From NCBI RefSeq assembly GCF_026262505.1, contig NC_067203.1:18519411-18583410 (forward strand): a stretch of 64,000 bases of DNA. Reading direction: 5' to 3'. Shown here in pieces: positions 23,019 to 34,169 of the stretch (the first letter of the stretch is position 1; every line of letters starts with the position of its first letter). This DNA comes from Trichomonas vaginalis G3. Taxonomy: Eukaryota > Parabasalia > Trichomonadida > Trichomonadidae. A program made the position numbers and the translations under genes. Below the pieces are notes generated by a model, which was given only the letters and a program-made list of their open reading frames with translations, ran no database searches and was not told where the DNA came from.

Positions 23019-24103
23019 ATGAGCTTGAAAGAAGTATTCGAACAACATCCATGGAGGTCATTTAAGAAATTCAATGAAGCTGCAAAGAGTTGGGGATTTA
23101 CTAACAGAGCTGAAGTGAAAAGGTTTTTGACAAAAATGTTGTACATCAAACAAAAATAAACCCTTACGACTACTTTTTACCAATTTACTCCAACGCTCCT
23201 GACGCATACCAATTTGACACTCTCGTTCAGAGTAAGAAAGGAAGAAAGCCACCATTCCTCATCTTCATTAATGTTAACACTCGCAAAGCATATGCATATC
23301 CAATGAAAAATAAAGGAACTCGTGAAGTGTTAAGAGTTTTACAAAAGTTTGTAGCAGAACATAGCCCAAGTACTTTAACATCAGACCAAGACGGTGCATA
23401 CCTCAGCAATGAAATCACAGATTTTCTCATTAAGCATAACATAACTCACTACACTACTGAAGACCATAACCATAACATACTCGGCATCATAAACCGCTTC
23501 ATAAGAACGCTCAGAGATTTAAACCAAGAGCGAGACTTTACTGAAGAAACAATGAAACATTTTCTCGAAGTATATAATTCCTCAACGCATTCTACAACAG
23601 GACATACACCAAATTCAATGACACAACAACAAGAAGAAAAGTATATACAAAAGAAACGAAGTCAAACACAAAATATCAGAAATTCAACACAATTTACCCT
23701 CATTCCTGGAACAAAAGTTCGTGTAGTTCTTGACGACAAACCGTTGACAAAGAAACGTTTAAGGTTAAGTAGAAACTATTATATCGTAGACTCTACGCAA
23801 TGTAATGGATATCTTATAAAAGCTGTTGACGACTCCATTGCGTTTTATCCTCGTCATAAATTAGTTGAAAGTAGTAATGGCAAACTTGCTGAAACCATTG
23901 ACGAAGCAAAGCGAGGAGTGGTTATTGAAATACTTGGCTATAACATAAACGATGACACTTATAAAGTAAGATATGAAGGAGGCGTTGAAGATGTTATACA
24001 ATCTAAGAACTTGAGAGAGTCGAAGCCAACACATCTGGGACCATTAGAGCGGGAGTACTGGAAAGACAAAAATATGCCAGAAAGAATAAGAAAATTCTTC
24101 TAA
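23019..24103 (+). pseudogene. Maverick integrase (copy A, one frameshift)
   Basis: One base is missing near 23127 (aggtttttgac against aggttctttgac in B); downstream 266 codons are open and include the second Asp, the INRFIRTL segment and the chromo-like tail. The position of the usual catalytic Glu is Asn here too. Confidence 0.85.
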
Positions 24104-24142
24104 ACTTTTTCATTAGATGTAAATCAGACAAAAATAATGTTT

Positions 24143-24179
24143 AGGTGAAGAGGTGAGATTTCACCTCTTTTTTCACCCT
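24143..24179. promoter_or_regulatory. operator-like palindrome, A type (upstream of 24263 gene)
   Basis: AGGTGAAGAGGTGAGATTTCACC then TTTTTTCACCC: four GGTGA/TCACC half-sites arranged symmetrically, between integrase and the next gene. Confidence 0.6.
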
Positions 24180-24190
24180 CGTGAATTTTC

Positions 24191-24262
24191 ATGAATTTCC
24201 TTAAGATAGAAAAAATAAAGTTAGTTTTATTTTTATTTATTTTTTTATTTTGTATAAAAGAT
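24191..24262 (+). promoter_or_regulatory. repeated T-rich promoter block (copy A)
   Basis: ttagttttatttttatttat plus flanks is shared with 25425-25475, 44204-44281, 45465-45536 and 46304-46378. It could be read in frame as a hydrophobic leader here, but the same block before the second KilA-N gene contains a stop, so a regulatory role is more likely. Confidence 0.55.
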
Positions 24263-25228
24263 ATGATTTCAACAATCGGCACAACAACAATTCAAGCTGC
24301 GAACGGCGGGACTCTGTCCACAACTACAGCACCAAACTCGTTAGTCATGAATCCTACGTCAATGTTGGTAGAGATGAAAAGCTTTATTCCTTCTTCATAT
24401 ACTTTTGAAACAGAAATCCAGAAGATAAAGCAAGAACTTTTAACAAGTAATTTAGACTGTAGTGCAAAAGATGAAACAAATGAACAGTATCTTTATGAAA
24501 TGGAGGACCTCATCGACCATTTGCCTAAACTACCTGAAATTCAGCAGCAAAAACTAACTATTCCTGAATTCGACGAAATTGAAGTCAAAGCAACTGACTC
24601 AGTAGAAATTAAGAAATTCATACGTAAAGTAAATTATGAATTCCTTGGTTTTCATTGCAACCATAAAGTTATGGACAAAGAATGCGACATGGTTTATAAA
24701 AATATTTCTGACCTTTACAAATCCGAAGAATTTAAGACATACGATAACTTTGTTTCATTAGTTGCAAAATGTGTTTGGGAAATAAGAGATAAAGATAGAA
24801 GAGGCAAAGTATGGAACGAACAAATAAGACCCGCTATGTTTGAGATGAAGAGAGCAATTGACGCTTTAGTTGTTTTAGCTGGTAATGTTTCAATGTATAA
24901 CGCAAAAACGATGCCGCAATGTTCAAAATGTAAAGCAGCAATAAGAAAATATAACTACTCAGTCAAAGAGATAGAAAGAATGCGAAACGACTATGCAGAC
25001 TTAAAGAAAGAAGCAGAAAAGCCAGCAGAAGATAAAATGGATATGTTGACATTTCTTAATAAAAACTATCCAACAGCAGAAGATTTCCTTCTGTCTGACG
25101 TCAAGAAGAGATATAAAGAGACTTTCGGCATGATTAAAACATTCAATGTACTAAAAGAAGAAATAGAAGCTACGAAATTGTTTAGGATTTCAAATATACA
25201 TCGTACAATTCATGTAAAACGCTTGTGA
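24263..25228 (+). CDS. hypothetical Maverick protein with CxxC pair, 321 aa (intact in copy A)
   Basis: Not recognised. Start placed at the second Met (MISTIGTTT) because upstream is the shared T-rich promoter block; if the first ATG at 24191 is used, a 24-residue hydrophobic leader precedes it. The protein is helical and charged, with scattered Cys/His residues (FHCNHK, KECDM) and a PQCSKCK pair in the second half that could bind metal. It lies between integrase and KilA-N genes and is flanked by operator-like palindromes on both sides. The B homologue (44525-45464) is frameshifted, so A has the better version. Confidence 0.65.
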   Translation: MISTIGTTTIQAANGGTLSTTTAPNSLVMNPTSMLVEMKSFIPSSYTFETEIQKIKQELLTSNLDCSAKDETNEQYLYEMEDLIDHLPKLPEIQQQKLTIPEFDEIEVKATDSVEIKKFIRKVNYEFLGFHCNHKVMDKECDMVYKNISDLYKSEEFKTYDNFVSLVAKCVWEIRDKDRRGKVWNEQIRPAMFEMKRAIDALVVLAGNVSMYNAKTMPQCSKCKAAIRKYNYSVKEIERMRNDYADLKKEAEKPAEDKMDMLTFLNKNYPTAEDFLLSDVKKRYKETFGMIKTFNVLKEEIEATKLFRISNIHRTIHVKRL

Positions 25229-25281
25229 AAAAAGAGGTGAAAAAACAGGTGAAAAAAGAGGTGAAATCTCACCTCTTCACC
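25225..25281. promoter_or_regulatory. operator-like palindrome, A type, extended
   Basis: Five or more GGTGA/TCACC half-sites (gaggtgaaaaaacaggtgaa, then GGTGAAATCTCACC, then TCACC) starting at the stop of the 24263 gene. A strong stem-loop is also possible, so a terminator role cannot be excluded. Confidence 0.55.
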
Positions 25282-25475
25282 TAAATTTATTTTTGTTCAA
25301 AGCTTCCACGAGAGAAAAGATTCCTCATTCGCTAAGGATTCCAAAAATGAAAAAATCATTGATTTCGGCTGAGAAAAAACGGCAAAACCCTTCTTCCACG
25401 GGAATAAAGAAATAAAGAAGAAATAAAGTTAGTTTTATTTTTATTTATTTTTTTATTTTGTATGTAAAGACAGTA

Positions 25476-26271
25476 ATGTCAACATCAGAGAACACAACAA
25501 CAGTTATAGTCCATGAAGCTATAAATGAAGAATACGAGTACATACAGTATAAAAACAGTTACGTCTCATTCGTTCAGTCAAAGACGATATGTACAAATGC
25601 AAAGTATAATGAATGCTCTTCGTTCTACAAAGCAAGCATATCATTGGTTTGAAAACCAACAGACAAAAGAACTTTTAGAAGAATTTCCTCATATGATTGC
25701 TTCCCTCGGAAAACCGAGGGAAGAGATTCCGTATGAAAATCGCAAGAATTTGGCTCCTGGTTTGAAAGGTTATTATGTTCATAGACTTTTAGTAAACGCT
25801 GTAGCAATGTGGACTTCACCTCGTTATGCTTGTTATATTTTCATGATGTTAGATGAACTATATAAAGCAGAACGTGGAGAGTTGGAAAAGAAACTTCATG
25901 CAAAAGATGAAGTCATTGAATCCAAAGACAAAAGCATACAGAAAAGAATACCGCGTTCAGTACCAAAAGGAAAGGAAAAGAGTTATAAGTATATGATATA
26001 TACTGAAGAGTTGGAGAAAGAAGAAGATAAAGATATGGTTATGTTACATTTAGTCAGAAGAAACAACAAGAGCTTTTATGACTTAGCTAAGATATATAAA
26101 TCTGACAGAAACTGGTTCTATCGTGAAAACTTACCGATTTCAATGACACCGAATGAACAAATAAAGGAAATTGTCAAAAATACTCTTCCTCAAACACACT
26201 ATGACATCAAAGGTTGTACAATACTTACATTCAAAGAAGACTTAACATTACTGAAGGAAAAAATAACATAA
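25476..26271 (+). pseudogene. KilA-N domain protein 1 (copy A, frameshifted near N-terminus)
   Basis: From about 25600 on, the reading frame is open and carries the KilA-N signature (GYYVHRLLVNAVAMWTSP..A). The N-terminal ~30 codons are in another frame because of indels near 25550-25560 and 25598. It also ends about ten codons earlier than B through an ACAGAA to ACATAA change. KilA-N proteins of large DNA viruses are DNA-binding; here the gene sits beside palindromic sites. Confidence 0.75.
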
Positions 26272-26738
26272 TATTTCGACAACTTCAAAGAGGAAGAATG
26301 AAAAAAAATCTCGTCGGGTGCCACGTTAGGACCATAGTGGAGAAAACCACGATAAAAAACAAAACCCTTCGTCGATTATGATCGACACTGATAACATTAA
26401 CGATAACATTCATTTTTGCATTAATCCTGCTGTGTTGTCTAAATGTCATGTTGTCATCATTTTTCAGTTGCGATGGAATATATCTAACCCTCCCGTTAAC
26501 TAATAAACTTGACGATCAGACGATTCTCTCTTCGTCAATTATGTTCGACACTGATAACATAAACGATAACATAAACGATAACATTAACGATAACATTCAT
26601 TTTTGCATTAATCCTGCTGTGTTGTCTAAATGTCATGTTGTCAGTAATTTTAAGAGAAGTTAATTAACCTGGTGACACATGGTGACGTGGTGACATAGTG
26701 ACATGGTAACACCTTCAGTTATTCAAAAATAAATTTTC
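26272..26738. repeat. copy A-specific repeat-rich intergenic region
   Basis: Two direct copies of a ~75-95-bp block (26379-26457 and 26547-26642), each with AACGATAACATT dodecamers (two in the first, four in the second) followed by catttttgcattaatcctgc. Then 26671-26713 has (T)GGTGACAT octamer-type repeats. A 71-codon ORF across it is repeat translation. Copy B has different content here (a small Lys/Tyr-rich ORF). Confidence 0.7.
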
Positions 26739-27210
26739 TTATAAAGCTTCAGGGTCTATTTCTTCAACCATTTCACTTCCTTCGTCAATGTCAATAGAAG
26801 CTTCTTCAACCTTTGGTAAGAATTTCTGTATAACATCTTTGTTCGTTATTGTCTTCAGAGATGAAGGATAATATTTCACATTTGTTTCACCCTTCTTATA
26901 TTCTTTCTGTTCGGAAAGATTTAAAGCAATACTGAAGAAGTCAATTTAGAGTTCTTTATACAGTATAATGAGTATCTTTGACATTCACGAAGAAACTCTT
27001 TTGTTTCAAAACTACTGCTAACTCTCGTGAAGTATAACGTTTGCGGTCAATGACGATAGCTAATGGTCTGACATACTGACCAAACTTAGATTCTTTCACA
27101 AACTTCTTGTTAAAGATAACATTAACATTTGAAGCATTATTGAACTCATTCTTGATGGCAGTAGCGAGAGCATTGTATGAAAAGAACTTGCAATCTTGCA
27201 TGTGTTTCAT
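26739..27210 (-). pseudogene. small hypothetical protein (copy A, frameshifted)
   Basis: Counterpart of 42613-43086. Open for the first 84 codons, then shifted near 26945 (tcaatttagag). The remaining C-terminal part including the acidic end is recognisable to 26739. Confidence 0.7.
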
Positions 27211-27300
27211 TAAAATAAAAATATTAAATTATTTTGAAAAATAACTTAAAAAAATCTAATCTAATTTTTTCAAAAAATATTTTTTTATTTCCTACTAAAG

Positions 27301-30300
27301 ATGTATCGGAAGTTGTCTAAGTTAGAACACTCGGAAATAAAACAACTTCTTACAGAAGCTAACATAGATGTTGCAAAGCATTACGCAACAAACAAAAAAG
27401 CACTCGCTGACATCCTCAATGACTATAATGGTGCAATAAGTTATGATAGAATTCATGAGTTCATAAAGCCGCAACGCGGCGAGGACGAAGTCCATGCAAG
27501 AGCATTTCCTTTAAATGACGTTGCTATTGACTTATATCATAAACGTTCAGTACCTCATGAAGTAAGAAGAGAAATGTTTGACATAACAAATGCAAACGTT
27601 GGTGAAACAAGAAGAAGAGACGACACAATGAAACAACAGAGAAGAGAGATGTTTAAGAGCGCTATAGAACAAGTTCGCAAAGCTAACGATGTCATTCGTT
27701 CCATTGACGACAAACCAAAAGAAGGTGAGAGATGGTTAAAGAAAGATGAAGAGAATAGGAAGAGGAATGTTAAGACAGGCAATAGACTCATTGACTTTAA
27801 CATCGAAGCTTTAGATGAACCAAACAGAGACTACTTACACAAACATTTCGGTAAGGTTTTCATGAGACTCTTAGAGAAGATTAAAATAAACTCCCACAAA
27901 GATGGATGGTATGTTATAAACTTGGTGGAAAGTATGAATGTTCTACGTTAAACCTCAATAATATTGGAACATTACTACATCAGCTCTTGAAGGAGAACTT
28001 TATATCAGAGATAGAAGCAAATGCTGCAGGTATTGTTGAAATGCACTATGACTTCTTCTTGACAAACATAAAGAATCTTACTGAAATAAAGATGTATGAT
28101 TTAACAGAATATGAAGGCTTAACGATGTCAGATGTAAAGAAAGGCAAACCAAAAAAGAGACCATATAGAGATGAAAGCACACTGACAAATGACCAGAAAG
28201 CCATTTTGGAAGCTCTTAAGCAAACAGGAAACCCAGCACTTATAGAAAGCTTTTGGAAAGATAATGGTGAAAAGAAGTTTTTATAAGAAGAGAAGCGGTC
28301 AGTTCTGGAAGTATCTTTGCACATTACCTATAAATCTTGAACGCTACCAAATCTTCAATGAACTGAACAAAAGAACTGCAACACTTATGACAGAAGATAA
28401 CTGCTTCGTTTATGCTTGCATTCAGGCTGGAGTAAATGAAGAAACTATTGACCACATGAGAGAAGTCATTCGTGTTAGAGACTTTCCTCAAAGTAAAGTA
28501 CAAGAAATTTCTGACGCAACAGGTATAGCATTTAATGTTACCATTGGTTACTTCAATGACTCAAGACATAATGAAATAAAGAGATATATACCAAAAGAAT
28601 GTGAAACTGTTCGAACTATTGACTTACTTCTTGTTGAAGACCACTACATGCTAAATGAAAGATTACCAATGACAACATATTTCATTCGCAACTATATAGA
28701 AATCTTGAAGGAGTGTGGTGGAATGAACATTGAGAAACAGATGAAGATTTATACAAAGAGAGAGAACAAATATGTAGTTCGTTATGATAGAACAACACCG
28801 TTATGGGATGTTATGAAAACATTGTGGGAGTGCAAATATTTCGAACCTATTTCTTATGGAGAACTTTTCACATATACGACTGACTTATATATAAACAGAA
28901 CCTTGCACCATTTAAAGATTTGACATATGCTCCAAAGTATTGTGTACAACTGAAGAAGAAAGCCGAGTCAAAAGAAGTAAATAAAGCTAAATGTAAGTTC
29001 ATTCCTGAGCACGTTTTCTTTGCTGACTTTGAATGTAGCACTGATGAGTTTCATAAAGCTTTAACATTTGTTATGACGTGAAGATGGTTCAGTGAGTGAA
29101 AGCATTTGGGGTCAGAACTGTGCAACAGAATTTTTGGAACGACTTCCTGACAAGAGTTTAATATATTTCCATAACCTCAGTTATGATATAAACTTCATCT
29201 TAAGACACATGACAGAAGTGAAAGGAACTCCCATCATTAAAGGTTCACGAACAATGCAGATAACGGGAATTATAAAGGTAAAGCAATCATTATTAAAGAT
29301 TCATACACTGTTATAAATAAGAAGCTTAAACTATTTCCTGAAATGTTTCATTTGCAGTGTGGTGAAAAGGAAGTATTTCCATATCAATATTATTCAAGTC
29401 TTTATTAGCAAATGACAACAGAACTGGTGTCATTTCTGAAGCATGTAAGTTTATCCAGGATGCGGATACGTTCATGAAAAACATAGATTCCATCAAAGGT
29501 TGCAGAATAGATGAAACCACTTCGACTTAGAAAAGTATAGCACATTTTATTGCAAACAAGATGTAAGAATTTTAAGAGAAGGTTTTGTTAAGTTCCGCAA
29601 TGATATTTAAAAGAATTTGATTTAAAAGTTTATGACTACGTTAGTATTTGTTCAATTGCTAACAAATTATTTGAGAACAGAGTGTACTTCCCGAATGGAA
29701 ATTTATATGACCTCTCAAATAAACCAAGAGAATTTATTTCACGCTGTATTCAAGGTGGAAGATGTATGCTGTCAGATAACATTAAACAAAAGAGCGAAAA
29801 GAAACTCATTGCTGACTTCGACGCTGTTTCATTATATCCATCAGCTATAGCAAGACTTTATACTTTAGAAGGTATTCCAAAGGTTATGAAGAAAGAAATG
29901 TTAAGCACAGAGTATCTCATGAGACATTTATTCGATGACGACCAAAAGGAACCCATTGGTGAAAAGTTTATGTCTGGCTTCTTTGTTCTCATTAAGATAA
30001 CAGAGATTGGCATACATAGACACTTTCCTTTAATAGTTTGTGACCCTGAACTAAATCCAGAACTTAACGTTCCCAGAAGTTCAAACACTTGCTGTTTAAT
30101 GTATGTTGACCATATAACATTACAAGACCTCATAAAATATCAAGGTGTCAAATGTGAAGTGTTGCAAGGATACTATTACGATGGAAACAGAGATATTAGA
30201 ATAAGAGATGAAGTAAAGAAGTTGTTTGAGTTAAGGTTAAAGTATAAGAAAGAAGGAAATCCTTTGCAAGAAAATATAAAGCTCATTCTGAACAGTATTT

Positions 30301-31077
30301 ATGGCAAAACTATTCTATCTCCTATTGAGTCAAAAATAACCATAGTAAATGACAAAGATGCTATAAGATATGCCATCAGAAACTACAACCATATAGTGAA
30401 GTTCGAAGGTTTGGATGGTTCAGATAAAACTATTTTCAAGCTACCGAAAAGCATTTGCAGACACTTTAACTTCTGTCCACTTGGTGTTAATATTCTATCT
30501 ATGTCAAAACGTATTATGAATGAAGTATTCTGTACTGCTGAAGATATGGGCTTCAAATATTTTACCAGGACTGTGATAGCATGCATATTTTCAATGAAGA
30601 CATACCAAAGCTTGCAGCAGAGTTTGAAGAATACGTTATGAAGAGTTCTATTGGAAAAACCTTGGTCAATTTCATTCTGACTTCGCAGAAATAACACAAA
30701 AGGAAAACAAAGTTTAGCATACAAGTCAATATTTTGTGGAAAGAAGACCTACATAGACTTACTCACTAACGATTTAAATGAAGTTGCATTCCATGCACGT
30801 TGCAAAGGTGTCAAACAAGACGTCCTTGCTTTAACAGCAAATGAAATGTTTCCTGAAGCTATACAATGCTATTACAATGAAGATAAGAACATTCACATAC
30901 CTGTTGGAACATATGACAAAGACTCTGAGTTCAGTTTAATGAAACTTTACAAAGCATTTCATGACGGTCAAGAGATTGGATTTGACTTATGTAAGTTTTC
31001 TGCTACACTGCATTTGAAAGAAGTTTAACTTCTCAATAACGACTAAAACAAGCTTTATTCGTAAGTTGAAGTTCTGA
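27301..31077 (+). pseudogene. protein-primed-type family B DNA polymerase (copy A, multiple frameshifts)
   Basis: Aligns over its full length with the intact 38742-42521 gene. Frame breaks occur near 27895, 28275, 28890, 29065, 29270, 29400, 29610, 30550 and 31000. One lies just before motif C, so no active enzyme could be made. Exonuclease, motif A (DFDAVSLYPS, near 29815) and motif B segments are recognisable. The in-frame GC hairpin at 27466-27497 is present in both copies. Confidence 0.9.
27466..27497. repeat. GC-rich double hairpin inside polymerase gene (copy A)
   Basis: GCCGCaacGCGGC followed by GGACgaaGTCC. Encodes the QRGEDEVHA stretch in frame. Matches 42325-42356. Confidence 0.6.
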
Positions 31078-31121
31078 GGTCATTTATTTTTGTCAGCAAT
31101 GAGGTCATTCGTGATAAAATT

Positions 31122-31151
31122 AAGCCGCTTAGCGGCAAGGGCGAAGCCCAT
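31122..31151. repeat. GC-rich double hairpin, intergenic (copy A)
   Basis: GCCGCttaGCGGC plus GGGCgaaGCCC between the polymerase and HNH genes. Copy B has the same element at 38643-38672. Confidence 0.65.
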
Positions 31152-31172
31152 AAGGTCATATATTTTTGTCAT

Positions 31173-31721
31173 TTATGTATAACCATTGTCTCTCTTAAAC
31201 TTTGCAATAGACAGCTTTGTTCTTCTTCCTTCTACATCTGTAATGTTTATATAATCTTTGTTATACTGTCTTAAGACATTCATTCGTCTGTATTGAGTTC
31301 CCATGAAATAGTAGTAGTTCTCTAACGTGTGATATGAGTATTGTATAATTTCAACAGCGTCTTCAGGAAGAGAGTCAACAATGTCAAACCAATAGCCATT
31401 TGAACCAGAAATATTTCTCATGTTTTCTCTTCTTGTCGTCCATCTTAAGTTCGAGATATGAAAGTCTCCTCTGTCTCTGTTTATATGGTCTACTTCACGA
31501 AGTCCTTCAGGGTTCGGAATGAAAGTTTCTGCAACTATTCTATGTTTCATCAGCTTGTGTTTGTTTAAATTTACACAAATATAACCATCTCCTTGGTCAA
31601 ACTCACTAACAACTCTTTTATTGCTTATACGTCTAATTGGATAAGGGTACTCTGAAAAGATTTCATAGTCATTGTCATGTTCGAGTGTTTGCCAATGTCC
31701 TTCACCTTCCATGCTTTTCAC
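31173..31721 (-). CDS. HNH endonuclease with NUMOD4-like N-terminus
   Basis: 182 residues. A NUMOD4-like start (W10, YEIFSEYP, RRISN) is followed by a classic phage/intron-type HNH core: HRIVAETF (60-67), VDHINRDRGD (77-86), NLRWTTRREN (91-100). Such enzymes nick or cut DNA and often spread as free-standing homing genes. The gene is intact and present only in copy A, between polymerase and a minor structural gene; copy B has just ~100 bases there. This suggests recent gain by A or loss by B. A TTTTATTT tract and ATG follow the usual Maverick start pattern. Confidence 0.85.
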   Translation of the reverse strand: MKSMEGEGHWQTLEHDNDYEIFSEYPYPIRRISNKRVVSEFDQGDGYICVNLNKHKLMKHRIVAETFIPNPEGLREVDHINRDRGDFHISNLRWTTRRENMRNISGSNGYWFDIVDSLPEDAVEIIQYSYHTLENYYYFMGTQYRRMNVLRQYNKDYINITDVEGRRTKLSIAKFKRDNGYT

Positions 31722-31762
31722 TCAAATAAAATTTTCAGAAAAAAATAAAACTAGCGTAGATT

Positions 31763-32620
31763 TTACAATACTGCGATGGTAGAGTTTAAGAGTTCTGCTT
31801 CAATGTAGAGACAGTCCTTATGGTCTGGAGGTAAGAACACTGGGCAGTTATGGTCATGAGTGGAGAACATGTCTATCCAAAACTCACGATTGAAGCCAGT
31901 TAATTTATAGTATTTAGGGTTAGGAAGTGGTGAATTTCTTGTATGACCAATGAACTCATTTTCAACTCCCTTACTTAAGTTTGAATATAATATAGCTTGC
32001 TTTCTATCCCAAATGCCAGGTGTTACAATCTTTGAAAATTCATTTTTCCTCGGAAGCATTGCATCATAATTGAAAACATTCTTGAAATCATCACTTGGTT
32101 CAGAGATTTGAAATCTTATACGTAATGGATTTTCTTTCTCTTTAGCGACTTCATTGAATGGTGAGAATACAACAAACTGACAGTCGTGTGTTCCATCTTC
32201 ATTTTCATTAAATTCATAATGAAAGTCTATAAGTTGTGGCTGACTACCTTCTTCTTTCAGTTGTGCAAGAAACTCACGTAAAGGCTGTAAAGTTTGTACT
32301 TCAATGTTGAACTTTTTCTCGAACATTTCATTAAATGAAATCATACATTGTTGCAATGTTGTATCGTCTTTAAAGTATTTGTATATGTGAATGTTTTGGG
32401 CGCTTAAAGACTGTTCGTCATTTTCTATCTCGACTTGAAGTATAAAGTCAACCTTTCTGAAAGCACGTGTTAGATACATAGATGTTATGCCAATGTACTT
32501 CTCTTCATTTATGTTCACAATCCAGTCTGTTGGAAACTTAAACGTTACTCTGTTCCCCTTTATTTTGACGTCAGGGTTTTCACTACTGAACGCAACAGAT
32601 AGAGGTATTTGTCTATACAT
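31763..32620 (-). CDS. putative minor capsid/penton-like protein, 285 aa (copy A)
   Basis: Identical in translation to 37778-38635 in copy B. Beta-rich, ending in a hydrophobic stretch. Residues about 33-50 (DWIVNINEEKYIGITSMYL) share a W-V-x-x-x-x-E-K-x-I-x-I pattern with the 53563 protein (HWVEYVGGEKAIEI), which suggests two related single jelly-roll-like structural proteins. The family assignment is inference; a profile search would decide. It is intact although most neighbours in A are broken. Confidence 0.6.
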   Translation of the reverse strand: MYRQIPLSVAFSSENPDVKIKGNRVTFKFPTDWIVNINEEKYIGITSMYLTRAFRKVDFILQVEIENDEQSLSAQNIHIYKYFKDDTTLQQCMISFNEMFEKKFNIEVQTLQPLREFLAQLKEEGSQPQLIDFHYEFNENEDGTHDCQFVVFSPFNEVAKEKENPLRIRFQISEPSDDFKNVFNYDAMLPRKNEFSKIVTPGIWDRKQAILYSNLSKGVENEFIGHTRNSPLPNPKYYKLTGFNREFWIDMFSTHDHNCPVFLPPDHKDCLYIEAELLNSTIAVL

Positions 32621-32644
32621 TTAATTCGGATAAAAATAAACCAT

Positions 32645-32902
32645 TTACTCTTTCTTTGCTTCAGCTTCTTTAGCTTTTGCTTCAGCTTCTTCTCTAGCTT
32701 TTTTCGCCAGTAGTCTTGGGTTCTTTTGTCTTCCAGCAGCTAATGCAGCAAGTTGTTTTTCACTAAGTTTTCTCTTTGGTCTCTCTGGCTTTTGTTTTGT
32801 TTTTGTTCCTTCAGTTCGGATAAAATTTGCTCACAAATTTCTTTCTTCAATGTTCAACATCTATGACCCTTGGGTCTTGTCCGTAGGGCTTCGTCGAGTC
32901 AT
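32645..32902 (-). pseudogene. small charged coiled-coil protein (copy A, frameshifted)
   Basis: Counterpart of 37493-37753. The Ala/Lys/Glu-rich C-terminal half is preserved, with the frame lost near 32810. The 5' end contains the GGGTC/GACCC and AGGGCTTCG stem motifs. Confidence 0.65.
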
Positions 32903-32947
32903 TTGACTGCAGATAAAAACAAAATTAAAACTTTAACCGATGTTAAA

Positions 32948-33377
32948 ATGAGCTTGTCAAAATCAGAGCGAGAATCTATTATATTAAATGACGCCAGAGG
33001 AATACAACATCCTTTCTATTACGTAAGTCAGAGTAAAGATGGTAAAATATACGTAAGAAAAAGAAAGGTTCCAATTAGCGAATGCAGAAAGCGACAACAT
33101 TAAGGTGCATGGCACCGAGGGCGAAGCCCATGTTAAGCCTTCTATTCAAACTGAAAAGTCAATAGAACCAGAAGAAAAGAAGCCAGATGTACTTTCAATA
33201 ACGAACCAAGAGCTTATTGCAAAGTTCGTGAATTTCATTGAAAAACAAACCGAGTCAAAGAATCCTGACCCGCCAGTGAAAGAAGTTGAGACAAAAGAGA
33301 ATGTACAGTTCATTAAAAATGTCAAGAAACAACTTCCACTACGAATGCCAAGAAGAAGAGTGAGAATAATGAAGTAA
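32948..33377 (+). pseudogene. basic-tailed hypothetical protein (copy A, one frameshift)
   Basis: Counterpart of 37019-37447. One extra A near 33073 (ttccaattagc against ttccattagc) splits it; both halves are otherwise open. It ends in the Arg-rich RMPRRRVRIMK. Confidence 0.75.
33104..33133. repeat. GC-rich double hairpin inside gene (copy A)
   Basis: GGTGCatgGCACC followed by GGGCgaaGCCC. Encodes HGTEGEAH in the intact B gene. Matches 37264-37293. Confidence 0.65.
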
Positions 33378-33404
33378 ATAGATATTTTTATCTGAAGTAA
33401 ATAC

Positions 33405-33963
33405 ATGCAGAACGAACAGTTAAACGAATTTACTCCAGCAGAGCATATTCATCAGATTCGCTCATATTTCGATATCATAGACAATGCAGTTCAAATTGGT
33501 GACACTAATAGAAAATATTCTGACGCAAAGATTCCATCACAACCTGGAACTGCTAAAGATAACACATGGGTAACATTCAATCTCTCACCTCCTGGTGAAA
33601 ATATGTTGGACCTTTACAATACATTCATTACGTATAAAATGGAAGGTCAATTTATTGTAGATAAAGAAATTGGTTCAGGTTCCAATAAAACAAACCCACC
33701 AGGATTTTGGATTGGTTTCGATGACGCTTTCTATGCAGTTGCTGGATATCAAATCCTTGCAAATGGTCGTATCGTATATTCTCAAGACAACGCAAGAGAA
33801 GAAGCATATATAACTTCAAACTCACAAACTACCGAACAAATAAAGAAAGTAGATGTTTTCTCAAAGACTCGACATGAAGATGTATGGAGTCATTCGGGAA
33901 CATGCAGAACAGGACAAATTGTTAGTAGTCCAATTACAGCAGGAAAATCATTTGATTTTAAGC
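33405..33963 (+). pseudogene. major capsid protein, N-terminal third (copy A, truncated by copy B)
   Basis: The first 186 codons match the intact 521-aa gene (35426-36991) with at most one difference. Homology stops precisely at 33963 (ttttaagc), where copy B's terminus AGTTAG begins; a few spurious codons follow into the repeat. This junction is the insertion point of copy B. Confidence 0.88.
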
Positions 33964-34169
33964 AGTTAGTATACATATAATGTGTACTGAGGCACTGCGA
34001 GCCTCCTTACCCATTATATGTGAATTTGACACTTTACAAAACCGTTAACGTATATTTTACAACACAAACACAAACACCAACTTAACCTTAAATATTTATA
34101 AAGCCGCCAACCACTTCACCTCACTAACGTTTTCACAAACGACTTCACTACTGTAAAAAATAAACGTTC

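Larger units (their letters stand above)
14662..33963. mobile_element. Maverick copy A, truncated and degenerate
   Basis: Starts with a complete terminal repeat and runs through core protein, ATPase, fibre, integrase, KilA-N, polymerase and minor structural genes. It ends abruptly inside the major capsid gene at 33963, where copy B's terminus begins. Its gene order mirrors B. Most long genes carry one or more 1-2-base indels relative to B. Genes specific to A: an HNH endonuclease (31173-31721) and an extra fibre module. The missing remainder is the distal two thirds of the capsid gene, the proline-rich gene, the small coiled-coil gene and the second terminal repeat. Confidence 0.88.

Noticed and set aside
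24191-24262. Signal peptide on the CxxC protein
   Set aside because: The hydrophobic leader is encoded by a T-rich block that also precedes a KilA-N gene with an in-frame stop, so it is more likely promoter sequence.
16984-31077. Frameshifts in copy A as introns or programmed shifts
   Set aside because: Indels are scattered, 1-2 bases long, lack GT..AG or slippery patterns, and copy B is open at the same points.
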